This document shows, piece after piece, positions 35,928 to 47,730 of a DNA stretch of 64,000 bases. Under the pieces are notes generated by a model. That model ran no database searches and had not been told where the DNA came from. It saw only the letters and a list, made by a program, of their open reading frames with translations. The position numbers and the translations under genes are program-made. The stretch is from contig NC_003070.9 in NCBI RefSeq assembly GCF_000001735.4, positions 12,580,001-12,644,000 of the forward strand, given 5' to 3'. The stretch is from Arabidopsis thaliana (lineage: Eukaryota > Streptophyta > Magnoliopsida > Brassicales > Brassicaceae). Position 1 is the first letter of the stretch. Every line of letters starts with the position of its first letter.

Positions 35928-36952
35928 TCAGTTGTTGAAGGCTCTGCAGTTTGTCCTGATCTCTCCAGAATCTCCCGTAAGAACTCCTATTTCACCCATT
36001 TTCTGCATCGCTTCGGCAAAACTCTCTTTGAATAATTTATTGTTGTATGCAAAATCTGACACAATCGACCTGGTTGATCCATCGCGAATCAAGTTGTCAT
36101 CAATTCTAAGGATTGCTCGTTGCTGTATCATCTGTCTATAGATTTCATTGTCTACTCTAAATGGCGTATTTTGGTCCATGAACACTGATGGGTCGTTCGG
36201 GCCACGACATGACTTCTTTAACTTAGCTCTCAGTTTGCTGTCCATTTTAGGATCCTTAATCCTATCCTGAAAAAGACTACAATGTGCAACACCGACAGTG
36301 TGGCCACCACCAATAAGTGCAACCATGGTGCTTACATTAAAACCTATAGATTTAAATGCTTTGATTGATGTAGCCACGGAAACTGTTGGTCCTAGCAATT
36401 TAACATCACTAGGGTTTGATCTTAATCCATCGCGTCTTCCTGTTCGTACTTTGAACTTTGGACCACCCGCTAATGCAATCGAGTCTCTGGTGGCTATAGT
36501 TACAATGTCTGCGCAAGAGACTGTTTTCGGGCAAACAAGCTCGAGTTCTTTCTTAGCTTCATCTATGATCTCGAAACCTCTCACCCCTGCATTTCGCCCG
36601 ACGCTTTTCTCTGATGGTCTTTCGGTTGTTGGGTCGATCAAGAGGGAAGCATCACAACCCTACACAAGAATTCAAAATATTAGCTAGTTTACGATATACC
36701 ATACATACATGATACATATAAAAACACACAAGGAGAAGCTAGGTTACTAACTTTGACAACACAATCATGAAACTGCATACGAAGCAATGCTGCAGTAACC
36801 GTTCGGTTACGGTCCCAATGGTTGAAAACAACTCTACCCACGATAGATTCAGCGGGAGGGCATGTACCCTCGTAAAACCCATGCCGGAGCTGCGCAAAAA
36901 CAGAGGGAACAAGGTAACAGAAAATGAAAAACCAAGCTGCGATTGCCCTCAT
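35928..36952 (-). CDS. PER8: Class III secretory peroxidase (peroxidase 8)
   Basis: Secreted haem peroxidase that uses H2O2 to oxidise phenolics in the cell wall. Two exons on the minus strand, 36952-36752 and 36659-35928, give 310 residues. A signal peptide (1-20, cleavage after VFA) precedes the mature Gln. The distal site has Arg58 and His62 in RMQFHDC, followed by the Ca2+-binding GCDAS after the exon junction. The proximal haem His is His187 in [11 protein letters not shown]. The usual disulphide cysteines are present (C31, C64, C69, C110, C116). Oddities are HDCVVK where the family has HDCFVx, and only the first of the three classical peroxidase introns is kept. The promoter region holds a tandem duplication and a MITE. 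Order and length fit AT1G34510. Confidence 0.94.
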
Positions 36953-37067
36953 TTTCTAAGTTTTCTCTCGTATGTGAAAGCTTAAAAATACTTTTGGATT
37001 GTGTTTAGTTTTAAGTTTTGGTGATGAAATGGTTAATTAGTGCCCGTAAAATGCATATTTATACGTA

Positions 37068-37309
37068 AATATGGGGACAAGACATTGGCAAAGAAATTGT
37101 TTCACTTCGAAGACGTGCAGAGAATAAAGGTTTAAAAAATTATATCTTGTGATAGTGTGGTTCATCAATGTTGTATAAAAAATATGGGGACAAGACATTG
37201 TTACATTTCGAAAACGTGCCAAAGGGTAATGGTATAACACTGGCAAGCGATGATTTTTAAAGTTATATCTTGCAATAGTGTGGTTCATCAATGTTGTATA
37301 AAAATATAT
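37068..37309. repeat. Tandem duplication of about 115-128 bp in the peroxidase upstream region
   Basis: Two adjacent units, each starting AATATGGGGACAAGACATTG (about 37068 and 37181) and ending GTGTGGTTCATCAATGTTGT. The second has a short internal insertion (GGGTAATGGTATAACACTGG). They lie 115-360 bp upstream of the peroxidase ATG. Confidence 0.85.
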
Positions 37310-37340
37310 TATAAGATCGTCAATCTACTTGTCAAAAGAT

Positions 37341-37671
37341 TGAGGCTTTGAATGGTTATTTATATAATGCGGACTAGATAATACTTACCAATATTTTAGT
37401 ATGCAAAATGTCGTACTGTAGTATGCAGCAGATAATAATATGTTGGTATGAAGTTGATGATGGTATGGAGTTTTTGGGAAGTGGAGTGAAAAACTGCAGA
37501 CTAGTAGTGAATTTGTGATGGTATGGAGTTGTATGCTCATGTGCATGGTAGTGTGGAGATTTTTAGTCTGCATTAGTGCACTTTAGTCCGCAATAGTGAA
37601 TGATGAATTAAGTGCCGGCTGGTCCGATTTTAGTCCGGTCTACATCATACTACGCAACCATTCAACACCTG
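37341..37671. mobile_element. MITE, hAT-like, about 330 bp
   Basis: Left end AGGCTTTGAATGGTT and right end, complemented, AGGTGTTGAATGGTT form inverted termini with two differences. The interior repeats TAGTCYGCA and GATGGTATGGAGTT motifs and codes for nothing. Terminal sequence of this kind is common in Arabidopsis hAT-derived MITEs. A clean 8-bp target duplication was not identified. Confidence 0.6.
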
Positions 37672-38489
37672 ATGATATATATGCAAATATTTTTACTATA
37701 AAGTTCTTTGGAGTTGTTTCTTCTTTCATTATCAAATCTGCTATCAAAAGCCACAGTTTGATAACCTTAAATAAATCTGTCATGACATAAATTAAATTTG
37801 TCATAACATAAAATATATATGTTCCGCCTATAGCAATCTACAAGGAGCTTAATTGGAGATTTAATCTAGAGCGTAGGAGTAGTGATAAGTGCTGGACTTA
37901 TTTGGTCGAAGCCAAAATTTCATATTCTTGATATTATTGATAGGTGGTCTCTCCTCAAAGCCAAAGAGATGTGTTTTGTCTTAACACAAGAACACACAAA
38001 ATAACTAAAGAGATAAACTCTGTTTTGTCAATCTTCAAGTCTAGTTCCTTCTCATGACTTCGATGTCTTTAACAAAGAACATAATTAACAAAGTGGGAAT
38101 ATGGAAACATGGAGCTTGATCTCCTAAAGGAACGCACTTATCAATTCTTCTTTTCTCTTTGACCATGTCTTCTCTGGTTCAATCATGGTTAAGAACTTAT
38201 CAATTATTTGTATACTCATGCAGCCCTTGTTTATTTTCTTTCTTTTTTCTTTCTTTTTTCTTGTAGCTTTACATGAGTTAGCGCCAGCTATGCCTATCGG
38301 TTAAAGCAAAGTTAGTTGATGAAATTTTTGTTTAGTTGGAGATTGTGGCTAAAACTTGCATCTCATAAGATCTGTTTCCAGATTGTAAAATTCCGCGATG
38401 ATAAGTCATAGTTTTTTCTCCTGATATGTAGGCCATCGATATTAACTTTATTTGATGTAGGCAAAAGCCATTAAAATCTTAGAAGGTTT
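37672..38489. other. Intergenic sequence, no gene recognised
   Basis: AT-rich, with a CT-rich stretch near 38225-38262. No open frame or repeat end that I can name. Confidence 0.5.
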
Positions 38490-38638
38490 TTTCTAACTTT
38501 GCCTACCAATGAGATATTTGACACTCTACTTTGATGACACGTGTACTTATCATTAATTATAATTTGACTAAAATAATTTATTAATAGATATATCTTATAT
38601 TTAGAAAAATAGTCATCAAACTATAAAATTACTACATA
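38490..38638. repeat. Left part of a dispersed repeat, first copy (split by a Helitron)
   Basis: Shares CTAACTTTGCCTACCAATG ... TTTGATGACACGTGTA ... AATTTATTAATAGATA with 40745-40904. In this copy the match stops at 38638 and resumes at 39524 (TTAAACTACAATTTTGAAAT), because a Helitron sits between. Confidence 0.85.
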
Positions 38639-39523
38639 TCTATATATACATTTTTGCAGCCATTTTAGCAAATAAATCCTCTACTTGACACTTATTTACA
38701 ATCTAATGCCATTAGCGTTAAATCTTTTTTTCAAAATAATTAATTTTACTTTAAATTTTTGATTTAAATTGTCAATCACATTATCAATCAAATTTAATCC
38801 CAACAAACTTCAAATTAATCCCTTAAAATTAGCATAAACATATTTGCTAACAATATTTTAAAACAAAGTTTTTTGTTAAATAAATATTATTCTTACTAAA
38901 CGTTTTTTGTTTAAATAAATAAATTTTGTATTTGAACTTATTTACAATGTCATGTTATTGACATTAATTATTTATTAATGAAGATATTTAATTAAAGATT
39001 TAAATCTTCTAAATCCTTGCTTTTAGAGTTATTATGTCATTACCTTATAAGCAAAAATATTATTTTTTAAAATATTATTATTTATATATATAAAATTTAT
39101 AAAACATTATTAATATTTAAACTTATAAAAAGTTTGATATATCACAATTGTTTAACATCATTATATAATATATAGAGTTTAAAAAAATCTTAATTTTTTC
39201 CGTCATATTTTATGATTCAAGTTTTTTAAAATAAACATATATTAACCAACTGGCAAAAAATGTGTGGGTTCAACGTCCCGCATCGACAAAAATATTTAGA
39301 CAATAATTTATAAACATATCAGAAATAAGATCAACATTAATATAAATAAATGTTTTTTTTACGGGACGGGTTTGGCGGGACGGGTTTGGCAAGACGTTCT
39401 TAATAATAATTGTAAAGTATAAAATAAAAATATATTATAGACAGATATAATTTGCAAAAAAAAAGTTATACTAACTTTAAAAAGATAAATTGTCACCGCG
39501 GTGTACCGCGGGTTAAAATCTAG
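38639..39523 (+). mobile_element. Non-autonomous Helitron, 885 bp
   Basis: Starts TCTATATATACATTTTTGCA and ends with the GC-rich hairpin CCGCGGTGTACCGCGGG (39497-39513) followed by CTAG at 39520-39523. That gives 5'-TC, a 3' hairpin and CTAG, and it sits between host A and T. Hosts on both sides belong to a repeat whose second copy (40745-40965) lacks the insertion, so the boundaries are fixed by an empty site. Inside is a GGGACGGGTTTGGC duplication (about 39362-39390) also typical of the family. No Rep-Hel coding. Confidence 0.92.
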
Positions 39524-40744
39524 TTAAACTACAATTTTGAAATGATTTTTTTCTGGCATAATTGCAACTCCCTTAACTAATTACAAAATAAAAAAATACA
39601 ATATATTTAACAACTAAATAATACTATATTTAATCATTATTAATATATTTTTGATAATAAAAATCATTATATTCACTATTATAGATTACCATTAATGCAT
39701 ACTCTTTACATTTTCTTAGCTGCTTAACCGTAATAAGGTATTCAACACTATTTAGGAGTACTTTAATTCAAAAATTTATGATCCTTTATATCTTATAAGT
39801 TACAATATTTTGATCACCACATTAAAGTATAATTTATGACTTAATATATAACTGAAAATGGCGTAAGAATGCAACTATATAACAAGCATGACTTGAGAAG
39901 AAGCAGTTGGCAACCTCAAGTGTCTCAAATGCTCAGCTCCAAATACAATATCCATTTTTTTTTTTTTTACATATTTTAGTTGTACATCTATTTATCTTTC
40001 TAGAGTTTGGATGTGTTCCTCACAAGTTCAGTAAACATCTAAACTCTACACTAACTTATATTTGTATATAGTATTTGTATATTCTTTGAAAATTCAAATT
40101 CTCAATTTCACAACAATTATGGGATATGCTAGCTAAATAAATATTGGGTAAATATATGCAAAGTTTTCTCTGGTGGTGTTAAAGTCCATTGAGATGCATA
40201 ATTGTTCTTCCCAGAATGATCAAATCCGAAAGTACCTACTCATTATCCGTGATTGTGTATCTCCATTTGTTTTTTTTTTCTAGGCAAGGAAGACAAAGAA
40301 AAAGGTTGAAGAAGTTCATGAAACAGAGGGAAATTCTTAGACTATGAATACTAAAAATTACTATATAGAAAAGAGTATTTACTTGTCATTTTGGTCTACT
40401 TCCTTTATTTTTTTTTTAAGTTTGACAAAATGTTAATTGAAACCTTATTTTCATGAAATAGAGGGAAATTCTTAGACTATGATTACTAAAGATTACTATA
40501 TAGAAAAAAATATTTATTTGTCATCTTAGTTTACTTCCTTTATTTTTTTTTAAGTTTGACAATGTTAATTGAAACCTTATTTAGATATTCACTAAAAAAA
40601 TTAAGTTGTTTCCTCACAGTACCAAGAAAACCAAGGTGTTCCGAACCGACTATAAAACGATTAATTTATTTAAAACGTAGTTAAACATTTTAATATTTAT
40701 TTAGTCATAAATATTATATATATATTATTAAATTATTTTATAAT
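39524..40744. other. AT-rich intergenic sequence between Helitron and second repeat copy
   Basis: Begins with the right part of the split repeat (39524-39590). Otherwise AT-rich with a tandem duplication at 40317-40582. No gene recognised. Confidence 0.5.
40317..40582. repeat. 135-bp tandem duplication
   Basis: Units start CATGAAAYAGAGGGAAATTC at 40317 and 40452 and end near ATTGAAACCTTATTT. The copies differ at scattered positions and by short indels. Confidence 0.85.
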
Positions 40745-40965
40745 ATTTTCTAACTTTGCCTACCAATGCGACATTTGGCACGACATTTGGCATTCTACTT
40801 TGATGACACGTGTATTTATCATTAATTGTAATTTGACTAAAATAATTTATTAATAGATAGACCATATATTTAGAAAATAGTCATTAAACTATGATTACTA
40901 CATATTAAACTACAATTTTGAAATGAATTTTTTTTAGCATAATTGCAACTCCCTTAACTAATTAC
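40745..40965. repeat. Dispersed repeat, second copy with empty Helitron site
   Basis: Uninterrupted counterpart of 38490-38638 plus 39524-39590. The junction ACTACATA|TTAAACTAC (between 40904 and 40905) is the unoccupied target of the 885-bp Helitron. Confidence 0.85.
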
Positions 40966-41817
40966 AAAATCAAATCTTTAAAATCAAAACATACTGTTTT
41001 CACAAAAAAAAAAAAAAATGTGTGCATAACTTTTAATCAACTATGTCTTTCTAAACACATCATACTTTGTAAACATCAAAATTACTATTATTAATTATTA
41101 ATTATTTTGAGCGATATATTAACAATTATAAAGAAGTTTTAAATATAATTTAATATAAATATTATTTTATATTCAAAACTAAAACCGAATGCATCGCGTG
41201 GACAACTTCTAGTAGTTTAATACAGTAAATTTTTTTATAAATTAATATATTCTTCTAGGTCGGAATTAGTGTCAATGCAAAACAATATCACAAATTGATA
41301 AAATAATGAGATAATCATTTATAAAAAAAAATCTTATGTAAACATATAGTTCATCAATATCATAAATTAATAATTGTATAAATGTATCACCTATATATAT
41401 TATATGTAAAAAATTTTGAGTGAAATATAATTCTTGTATTATTATTTTCTCTTAAGTTTGCATTAGTACTTGTTTAAATTTATTTCTAATATTTTTATTA
41501 TATCTTTTTTATCAAAAACTTTTGGTGTTGTCTTTTAGACATAATAGTTGTTTTTACTTGTGGAAATATATTTTATATATTGAAAGAAATTTTATAATTT
41601 ACAAAATTAGAAAATTCTCTCTTATTGATTTATAGATAAATTAATAGAATTTTACCATCTCAACATTGTTAATTTATAGAAGTTCCATTGTATCTTGGTT
41701 TTTACAAGTCACATGATTACACGAATATAATTATGTTGTCCTAAAGCAATATATAGAAACTTAGGAAAGAGCAAAGAATAAATCCTCATAGGAAAGAGCA
41801 TATAATGAGTCCAAAAA
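40966..41817. other. AT-rich intergenic sequence
   Basis: No gene or assignable repeat. A possible weak Helitron-like end near 41187-41213 is discussed among the rejected items. Confidence 0.5.
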
Positions 41818-41989
41818 ATAATATTAAATCTCGATCAAGCTATGACTTGATACATTCTACAAAACAAAAGCTATGACTTGATACAAAATAGCCATTAAAC
41901 ATATTTTCCAGATTAACTCAATCAGCTTTAGCTGTTGTGATTAGAAAAGATTGAACTTTCCACAATCATTTAGGATTAAAGATAAATTT

Positions 41990-42537
41990 ACTACTCTAAA
42001 TTTTTTAATTTAGATGAATGAAGAAAGTAAGGATTCTCATAAAGATCCGTAGACTGATCAGTAACAACTGAAGTCGCTGTGTAATTTGGTGGAATCGATG
42101 ACATTTCTAATGTTGAAATTGAAATCGACGAAAAGAAATTGTTCTGGATACAGATGTGTAGAACCAGAAACAATCTAGGTCAAAGAAAAAGAATGCTTCA
42201 AGAGAGGGAAGTACGAAGACGGAAGAAGATCAATCACAGCGATTCAGAACCAAAAACGATGAAAAAAGATTTGATGATGCTTCGGAAGCTCCATTAAAGA
42301 AGACTTTTGAGCTCAATCGAAGAAGAATCGAACGAAAGCGACGTTGATTTGAAGGAAAAGCTTGAATGAGAAACAATGGCGGAAAGAGTTTGTTAGAGCT
42401 CTGATACCATATTAAGATTGAGATTATTAAACTTCTTATTCTCATTAATTGTAATGTTCTGTACAATGTCACCTTATATAGTAGACATTAATTACATGTA
42501 TAAGCCTAAGTATATACACTATATGGTATATCTAATA
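41990..42537 (-). mobile_element. Truncated Ty1/copia retrotransposon: LTR, primer site and gag start
   Basis: In minus orientation: a 118-bp LTR (42537-42420, TATTAGATATACC to CTTAATA), then the primer-binding site TGGTATCAGAGC (42419-42408), which is complementary to initiator-Met tRNA, then a leader. Next is a gag start at 42103 reading MSSIPPNYTATSVVTDQS and NPYFLHSS, the copia gag N-terminal pattern. The frame stops after 37 codons at host DNA. Everything downstream of the gag start, including the second LTR, is missing. The insertion is confined to arm 1 of the inverted duplication. Confidence 0.85.
42408..42419 (-). other. Retrotransposon primer-binding site
   Basis: TGGTATCAGAGC read on the minus strand, directly after the LTR end. 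It is the usual initiator-Met-tRNA site of plant copia elements. Confidence 0.9.
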
Positions 42538-43476
42538 GTCAACTGGATCTATTTTTAAGCCATAATCATGTACCGTATCAACAATGTTTTACCATGTTTA
42601 ACCATAATACAATTTTTATAGGTATAAAAGTTTTCACCACCATATGTTTGTCAATGATATTCATACATGTTAACGTTATGAATAGAAATATTCCAAAGAC
42701 ATACATACATTTAAATTTAGCAAAATATTATTTATAAGATTACTGAAATATACTTGTTTAAATTCCAAATGAACAAAAAATAAATTAAAGAAAAGATACA
42801 CATAAAAAAAAACATTAACTAAAAAATATATATAAATATAAACAAATGATAATAACGCATTAGTGTATTAAAACCCTTGTAAATTGTAATGAGCGGAACA
42901 AGTTCTGGTTCTATGGTTTATACTCCTGATGATGAGAGGATGTTGTGGATGATAAGGGTGTCTCATATTTCGTAGCAGCTTATAACAACCATCGTGGATC
43001 TCCACTTTCACATGTGGTACAATAAAATAAAGGATGACAATACACATCTGTTGTGCATGTAAGTTTTCTTTATCAATAAAACAATAAACAAACTTGTGAT
43101 TAAAAATTATGGCTTACTTATCCTTAAACATTTCTCCAGGTTGTCCGTATATGAAAGAATTGTGTGAAAATATGATACGAGTCATATGAATACAATCAAC
43201 AGGCTGTTAGTGAATTGAAATAGATTTTGTACAATAAGACAAAAGATTTTATTTCGATCTACTTAAGATAAAAGTGTTTGTTTATTTGGAAGCTACAACC
43301 CCATGAATCCGATGCCAGCGATGTAGTATTTGGAGTGATCTCCTATTAGATTGCGTTAAAAAAAAATATATATTATTTTTCTTCAATCGATAACGTTTTG
43401 AACACGTCAAACAACCACCAAGTTAAAACTAGGTTATTGCAGAAACTGAGCAACGCAACAGAAAAAGAAAAACAAA

Positions 43477-44487
43477 ATGGAGGAAGAACTCAAGAGCTTC
43501 GTCAAAGTATGGGGTTCTGCAATAATCTCTGTCTCTTACTGTTACTATATACCATCGAAGATCAAAAGCGGTGTTCATCGATTACTCTCGGTTCTTCCTG
43601 TCTGTGTTCTGTTTCTTGTTCTTCCTTTGTTCTTCGTCTTTACGATTTTCTCTTCCACCACTGCGTTTTGCCTCTCTATACTTGCTAATTTTAAGCTCAT
43701 CTTATTTGCCTTCGACAAAGGTCCTCTTTTACCACTTCCCGCTAATCTCTTCCGATTCATATGCTTTACTTGCTTGCCCATCAAGATTCAAAAAAACCCT
43801 AACTCTCAAAATCATCTACCTAAATGGGTTTTCTTTTGTAAAGCTGCAATTTTTGGGGTGTTGTTAAACGTCCATAACTATAAAAGTTCGTTGCCTCCAA
43901 TTCTTCTAATATGTCTCTATCCATTGCATCTATACCTTGTGCTTGACGTTCTTTTAACCATCGTCAACGCTTTGCTTACAATCATTCTTGGATGCGACCT
44001 GGAGCCACATTTCAACGAACCATACTTAGCCACGTCTCTTCAAGACTTTTGGGGTCGCCGTTGGAACCTTATGGTCCCGGCCATTTTCCGGCCAGGCGTC
44101 TACCATCCCATGCGTTCGGTATGCCAACCCCAAATGAGGTCTGATTGGGCAAGGTTCATGGGGTGTTGGACCACATTCTTCGTCTCTGGATTGATTCACG
44201 AGCTGGTATACTTCTACATAAACCGTGAGACGCCTACTTGGGAAGTTACTTGGTTCTTTGTATTACAGGGGGTTTGCACCGCGATGGAAAAAGCCGTGAA
44301 GAGGAAGACGCGATGGTCGTTGAGTCCGATGTTGTCACGGTTGATCACGGTGGGGTTTTTGGTTGTCACAGGTTATTTTCTTTTTTTTCGTCAGATTGAA
44401 AGGAGCAACATGTTGGAGAGACGCGCCACTGAAGCCTCACTAATCATTGATTTCGTAAAACACAAGCTTTCCAATTTTTTGTTATAA
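43477..44487 (+). CDS. MBOAT wax synthase-like acyltransferase (third copy)
   Basis: Intronless 336-residue MBOAT, nearly identical to the first copy in the N-terminal 110 residues and close throughout. Conserved features are [14 protein letters not shown] (Asp190 onward) and the catalytic His241 in [11 protein letters not shown]; an [14 protein letters not shown] tail segment is shared with copy one. It is predicted to be an endoplasmic reticulum acyltransferase making wax or sterol esters, with unknown substrate. Its upstream 500 bp exist twice more in the window, inverted at 46-50.6 kb and direct at 59.8 kb, so its regulatory region has been amplified without intact coding copies. A LINE fragment lies about 740 bp downstream. 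By order it is AT1G34520. Confidence 0.93.
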   Translation: MEEELKSFVKVWGSAIISVSYCYYIPSKIKSGVHRLLSVLPVCVLFLVLPLFFVFTIFSSTTAFCLSILANFKLILFAFDKGPLLPLPANLFRFICFTCLPIKIQKNPNSQNHLPKWVFFCKAAIFGVLLNVHNYKSSLPPILLICLYPLHLYLVLDVLLTIVNALLTIILGCDLEPHFNEPYLATSLQDFWGRRWNLMVPAIFRPGVYHPMRSVCQPQMRSDWARFMGCWTTFFVSGLIHELVYFYINRETPTWEVTWFFVLQGVCTAMEKAVKRKTRWSLSPMLSRLITVGFLVVTGYFLFFRQIERSNMLERRATEASLIIDFVKHKLSNFLL

Positions 44488-44733
44488 TTACCAAAATGTG
44501 TAATGTCATTTCCTTCATTTAATTTTATCTCTTCTATCAACTACTTCAATATTTTGGAAACTTTGATACCGGTTCTTTTTTAAATGGATTTTGACATCTA
44601 AAATTTGACGTGTGATAATTATCTTATGTAATAATCTATATATATATATATATATATAAGTGTTGCAAACAAAATTATATATATAAATAAGTCAACTTGA
44701 GGATTTATGAAATAAAAGTGTTGCAAACTACTT

Positions 44734-44736
<3 letters not shown>

Positions 44737-44774
<38 letters not shown>
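44737..44774. repeat. (TA)n microsatellite
   Basis: Perfect TA run of about 19 repeats. A shorter one lies at about 44638-44658. Confidence 0.95.
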
Positions 44775-44778
<4 letters not shown>

Positions 44779-44793
44779 TTTTTTACATTTCTT

Positions 44794-44840
44794 ATATGAA
44801 GATATTTCCCCATTTAAAGAGATTATACAACATTCTAACA
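44794..44840 (+). pseudogene. Possible short fragment of the DC1 gene
   Basis: Resembles 28163-28219 of the C1-domain gene (shared CATTTAAAGAGAT and GATTATACAACATT, with a short deletion between). Only about 45 bp, so chance or a distant paralogue is possible. Confidence 0.35.
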
Positions 44841-45230
44841 CAAATAAATTAGCATGTTGTGTTATGATTTCAACTTTTACTTGTATATAAAACGCATATA
44901 ATTTCAATTTTTCTCGCAAACACCTCACATGTTTGAAGTTCTATTAGTTTGCATTTAAGAAAAAAAAAATATTTCTAGGCTGTTAAAGTAACATTGATTC
45001 CATCAGAAACTAGCATTCCCTGTATAAATATTAAATATTTCTTAAGAGAGATGAGATGATATGATTTTAAATTTTTAATATGTAAACGAAATGTTATATA
45101 AGTAACAAAACTGCCGTGAGACGAGAGTGGAATCCATGAACCAAGAGAGGAATGTTAGGCCCACGGATAATAGCCGTCGAGACTTTAAATGTTTATAATA
45201 TTTTAACAAATAGAAAAATAAGTACCACAT

Positions 45231-45402
45231 TTGGCAAGAAAGAAATGTAAGGCGACATGGCGAAATCAATTCAAATACCAGCAGATTAATAAAGCACATA
45301 GACAAGAATGTCAGAAATCGAATTAGCTCCATCCGTGACACGGGAGATAGAAACTTTGACGAAGGCTTGATCGTGTGGTTCACCATTCGATCCACCTCAT
45401 AA
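45231..45402 (+). mobile_element. LINE C-terminal fragment
   Basis: Frame reads WQERNVRRHGEINSN, then RLIKHIDKNVRNRISSI and VWFTIRSTS stop (45400-45402). It is the same LINE tail type as 32980-33160, and its 3' side shares the T-run plus GTTGAATATAATTTTACATT with that copy. Both follow MBOAT genes. Confidence 0.78.
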
Positions 45403-46064
45403 CAAGCTTCTTCATGTTGACTAGTTACTAATCTTGTTCAATTTCATTTAAAAAATGCAATGCACCCGTTGTATAAACGATTTTTTTTTGGTTGAATATA
45501 ATTTTACATTATTTCAAAAAAAAATTTTTATCGAGTATAAATATGTCAAAAACATACATTTGTTAATCTCTTAAAATGTCAATATACATATTATAAAAAG
45601 ATATATTTTCAAACACTTGCACATTGAAAATAGAAACAATATTTTTTAAAAACACATTTATATCATACAAAAATTATTCACCCTTTGTAATAAATTTATA
45701 TTATAGATAAAAAAACTGCCATAGCTTTTTTAGTTTTGTATTTTTATTAAAGCTTTTGACCTAATGGTATTTTTATTTTGTTTTTTTGTTTTTTCAAATA
45801 TTTTTCTTTTAAATTTACATTTTTCTTGTTTTAATATATATATCGCTTTTTTTTTTTTTTTATAAGTATCTTAATAGAAAATATTATTTGAATCTGAAAA
45901 CATTACTTACTAAATGGCTAATTTGGTCGTTTTAATTTTATATAATATAGATTTAAAATAAAATTAAAATTAAAAAAATCGTATGTGTTGCGATTAATAT
46001 TAAGAGATCTACGCTACCGTAATTTTATATAATATTTTCAAAATTTTAATTTGGTGGTTGTTTG
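45403..46064. other. AT-rich intergenic sequence
   Basis: No gene recognised. The first 120 bp are LINE 3' region; the rest is T-rich. It ends where the inverted MBOAT promoter copy begins. Confidence 0.5.
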
Positions 46065-47514
46065 ACGTGTTCAAGACGTTATCGTTAGAAAATAAATAAT
46101 GTATTTTTTATTTAACGCAATCTAATAGGAGATCACTCCAAATAAAACATCGCTGGCATCGGATTCTTTGAGTTAATAACGTAATTGTAGCTTCCAAATA
46201 AACAAACACGTTTCTCTTAAGTAGATCGAAATAAAATCTTTTGTCTTATTGTACTTAATCTATTTCACTTCACTATCAGCCTGTTAATTTGTATTCATAT
46301 GACTCGTATCATATTATCACACAATTCTTTCATATACGGACAACCTAGAGAAATGTTTAAGGATAAGTCAGCCATAATTTTTAATCACAATCTTTTCTTT
46401 TTGATAAAGAAAACTTACATGCATAACAGATGTGTATCGTCATCCTTTATTTTATTCACTACAAGAAAACAATTGTTTTGGGAGGAACTATTGCGAGGGA
46501 AGAAATCCCTTGCAAATTTGTAAGGAAATTGCAGGTAGTTTGCTAGATTACGGACGCGTATTGCAAATCCTTCGCAATATTTGCGAGGGACTATTTCCTT
46601 GTAAATTTACGAGGGAAATACGAGTACTTTGCAAAGAATAATATCAACCCTCGCAAATCTTCCGCAACAACCTCGCAAATCTTTACCCTAAACCCTAAAA
46701 TACATAGAAGTGATTTGGGATCTTTGATTTTCATTTATAAATGTAAATCTAAATGACCGTATAATCATACAAGTTGATTATATGGTGATGCACAAAAACA
46801 TATTATATATGTTTCAATATTAACATTTCTTTTTGAAAATGTTAAACACTTATGATTCAAATTATAAAAAAACATAAGTTCATCATTGATGTATTTGGGA
46901 AAAATGCACATTTGAAGTATATGATGAGAAAGTAGATTCTAATGTAGATATTTAACTTCCTAATGATTCAGAATAACGAATCCGAATGATTTTGAGTAGT
47001 GTTTTGTTGTATTTTTTCAAATTGATTTTACAGTGCGAGGTCCTTGCGAGGGATTTGCAAGTCTTTCGTAACACTTCCTTCGCAAATATTTACCCTAAAA
47101 CCTAAATTATTTAAAATATTTAGTCATGTTTTTATTTGTTGAGGGTCTTATTTGAAATAGGAGAATCTAAATCAGATCTGATTCAAACACTGAATCAAAA
47201 TGATGGAGTTAATAGGTTCAAGGATTGCGAGGGAGTTGCTAGTAGCTCTCGCAAAACCCTCGCAAATATTTACCCTAAACCCTAAATTATTTAAAATCAA
47301 AGATTGCGAGGGAGTTGCTAGTAGCTCTCGCAGTTCCCTCGCAATATATGCTTTGTTTTAATTGGTTTAAAAGACGGTTCCTCGCAATTTCGAAGCAAAC
47401 GTTGCGAGGGTTTTGCGAGGAAATAAATATCTATATATACTCGAAGACCTAGTTTGAGCTTCGCTCAAACCAGCCGCATCAAACCCTAACCCTAATATTC
47501 TTCTTTGATTCTCT

Positions 47515-47730
47515 TCTTCTTCTCCGATCTGTTTTGTTCGTCGCCGGATCTCTTCTTCTCCGATCTGATACCGTCACCGCATCTCTTCTTCTTCTCTAAT
47601 CTGTTATACTCATCGCCGCCTCTCTTCTTCTTCGATCTGATTACGTCGCCGCCTTTCTTCGCCGCCTCTCTTCTTCTCCGATCTGTATTCAAACACCGCC
47701 GCGTCTCTTCTTCTCTGACTCGAACTGTTT
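47515..47730. repeat. CT-rich repeated 5' leader of the CACTA gene
   Basis: Five to six imperfect repeats of TCTCTTCTTCTCCGATCTG alternating with CGCCGCC, between the TATA-like TATATATACT (about 47433) and the ATG at 47875. Typical of a plant transposon leader built by short duplications. Confidence 0.75.

Larger units (their letters stand above)
41818..43440. repeat. Inverted duplication, arm 1 (upstream of the third MBOAT gene)
   Basis: Reverse complement, in the same order, of segments between 46065 and 56935. Matches are 41818-41985 with 56770-56925, 42538-42625 with 56692-56770, about 42640-42690 with 54905-54960, 42870-42930 with 54640-54715, and 42985-43440 with 46065-46456 plus 50551-50590. 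A copia fragment (41990-42537) interrupts this arm only. A 19-bp motif (AGCTATGACTTGATACA) is repeated at 41838 and 41871 in this arm but single in the other. Confidence 0.85.
44488..45230. other. Intergenic after the third MBOAT gene
   Basis: AT-rich with two (TA)n runs. It contains a short piece resembling the DC1 gene (44794-44840). No complete gene. Confidence 0.5.

Noticed and set aside
41187..41213. Possible Helitron 3' end (GCATCGCGTGG ... TTCTAG, T)
   Set aside because: The hairpin is weak compared with the two GC-rich ends elsewhere and no TC start or empty site supports it.
46685..46700. CCCTAAACCCTAA runs, and similar ones at 47094 and 47273, as interstitial telomere repeats
   Set aside because: They are one to two units long and lie in the CACTA element, where they look like ordinary element sequence.
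47492..47692. Minus-strand Lys/Arg/Gly-rich repeat protein
   Set aside because: It is the reverse reading of the CT-rich leader repeats of the CACTA gene.
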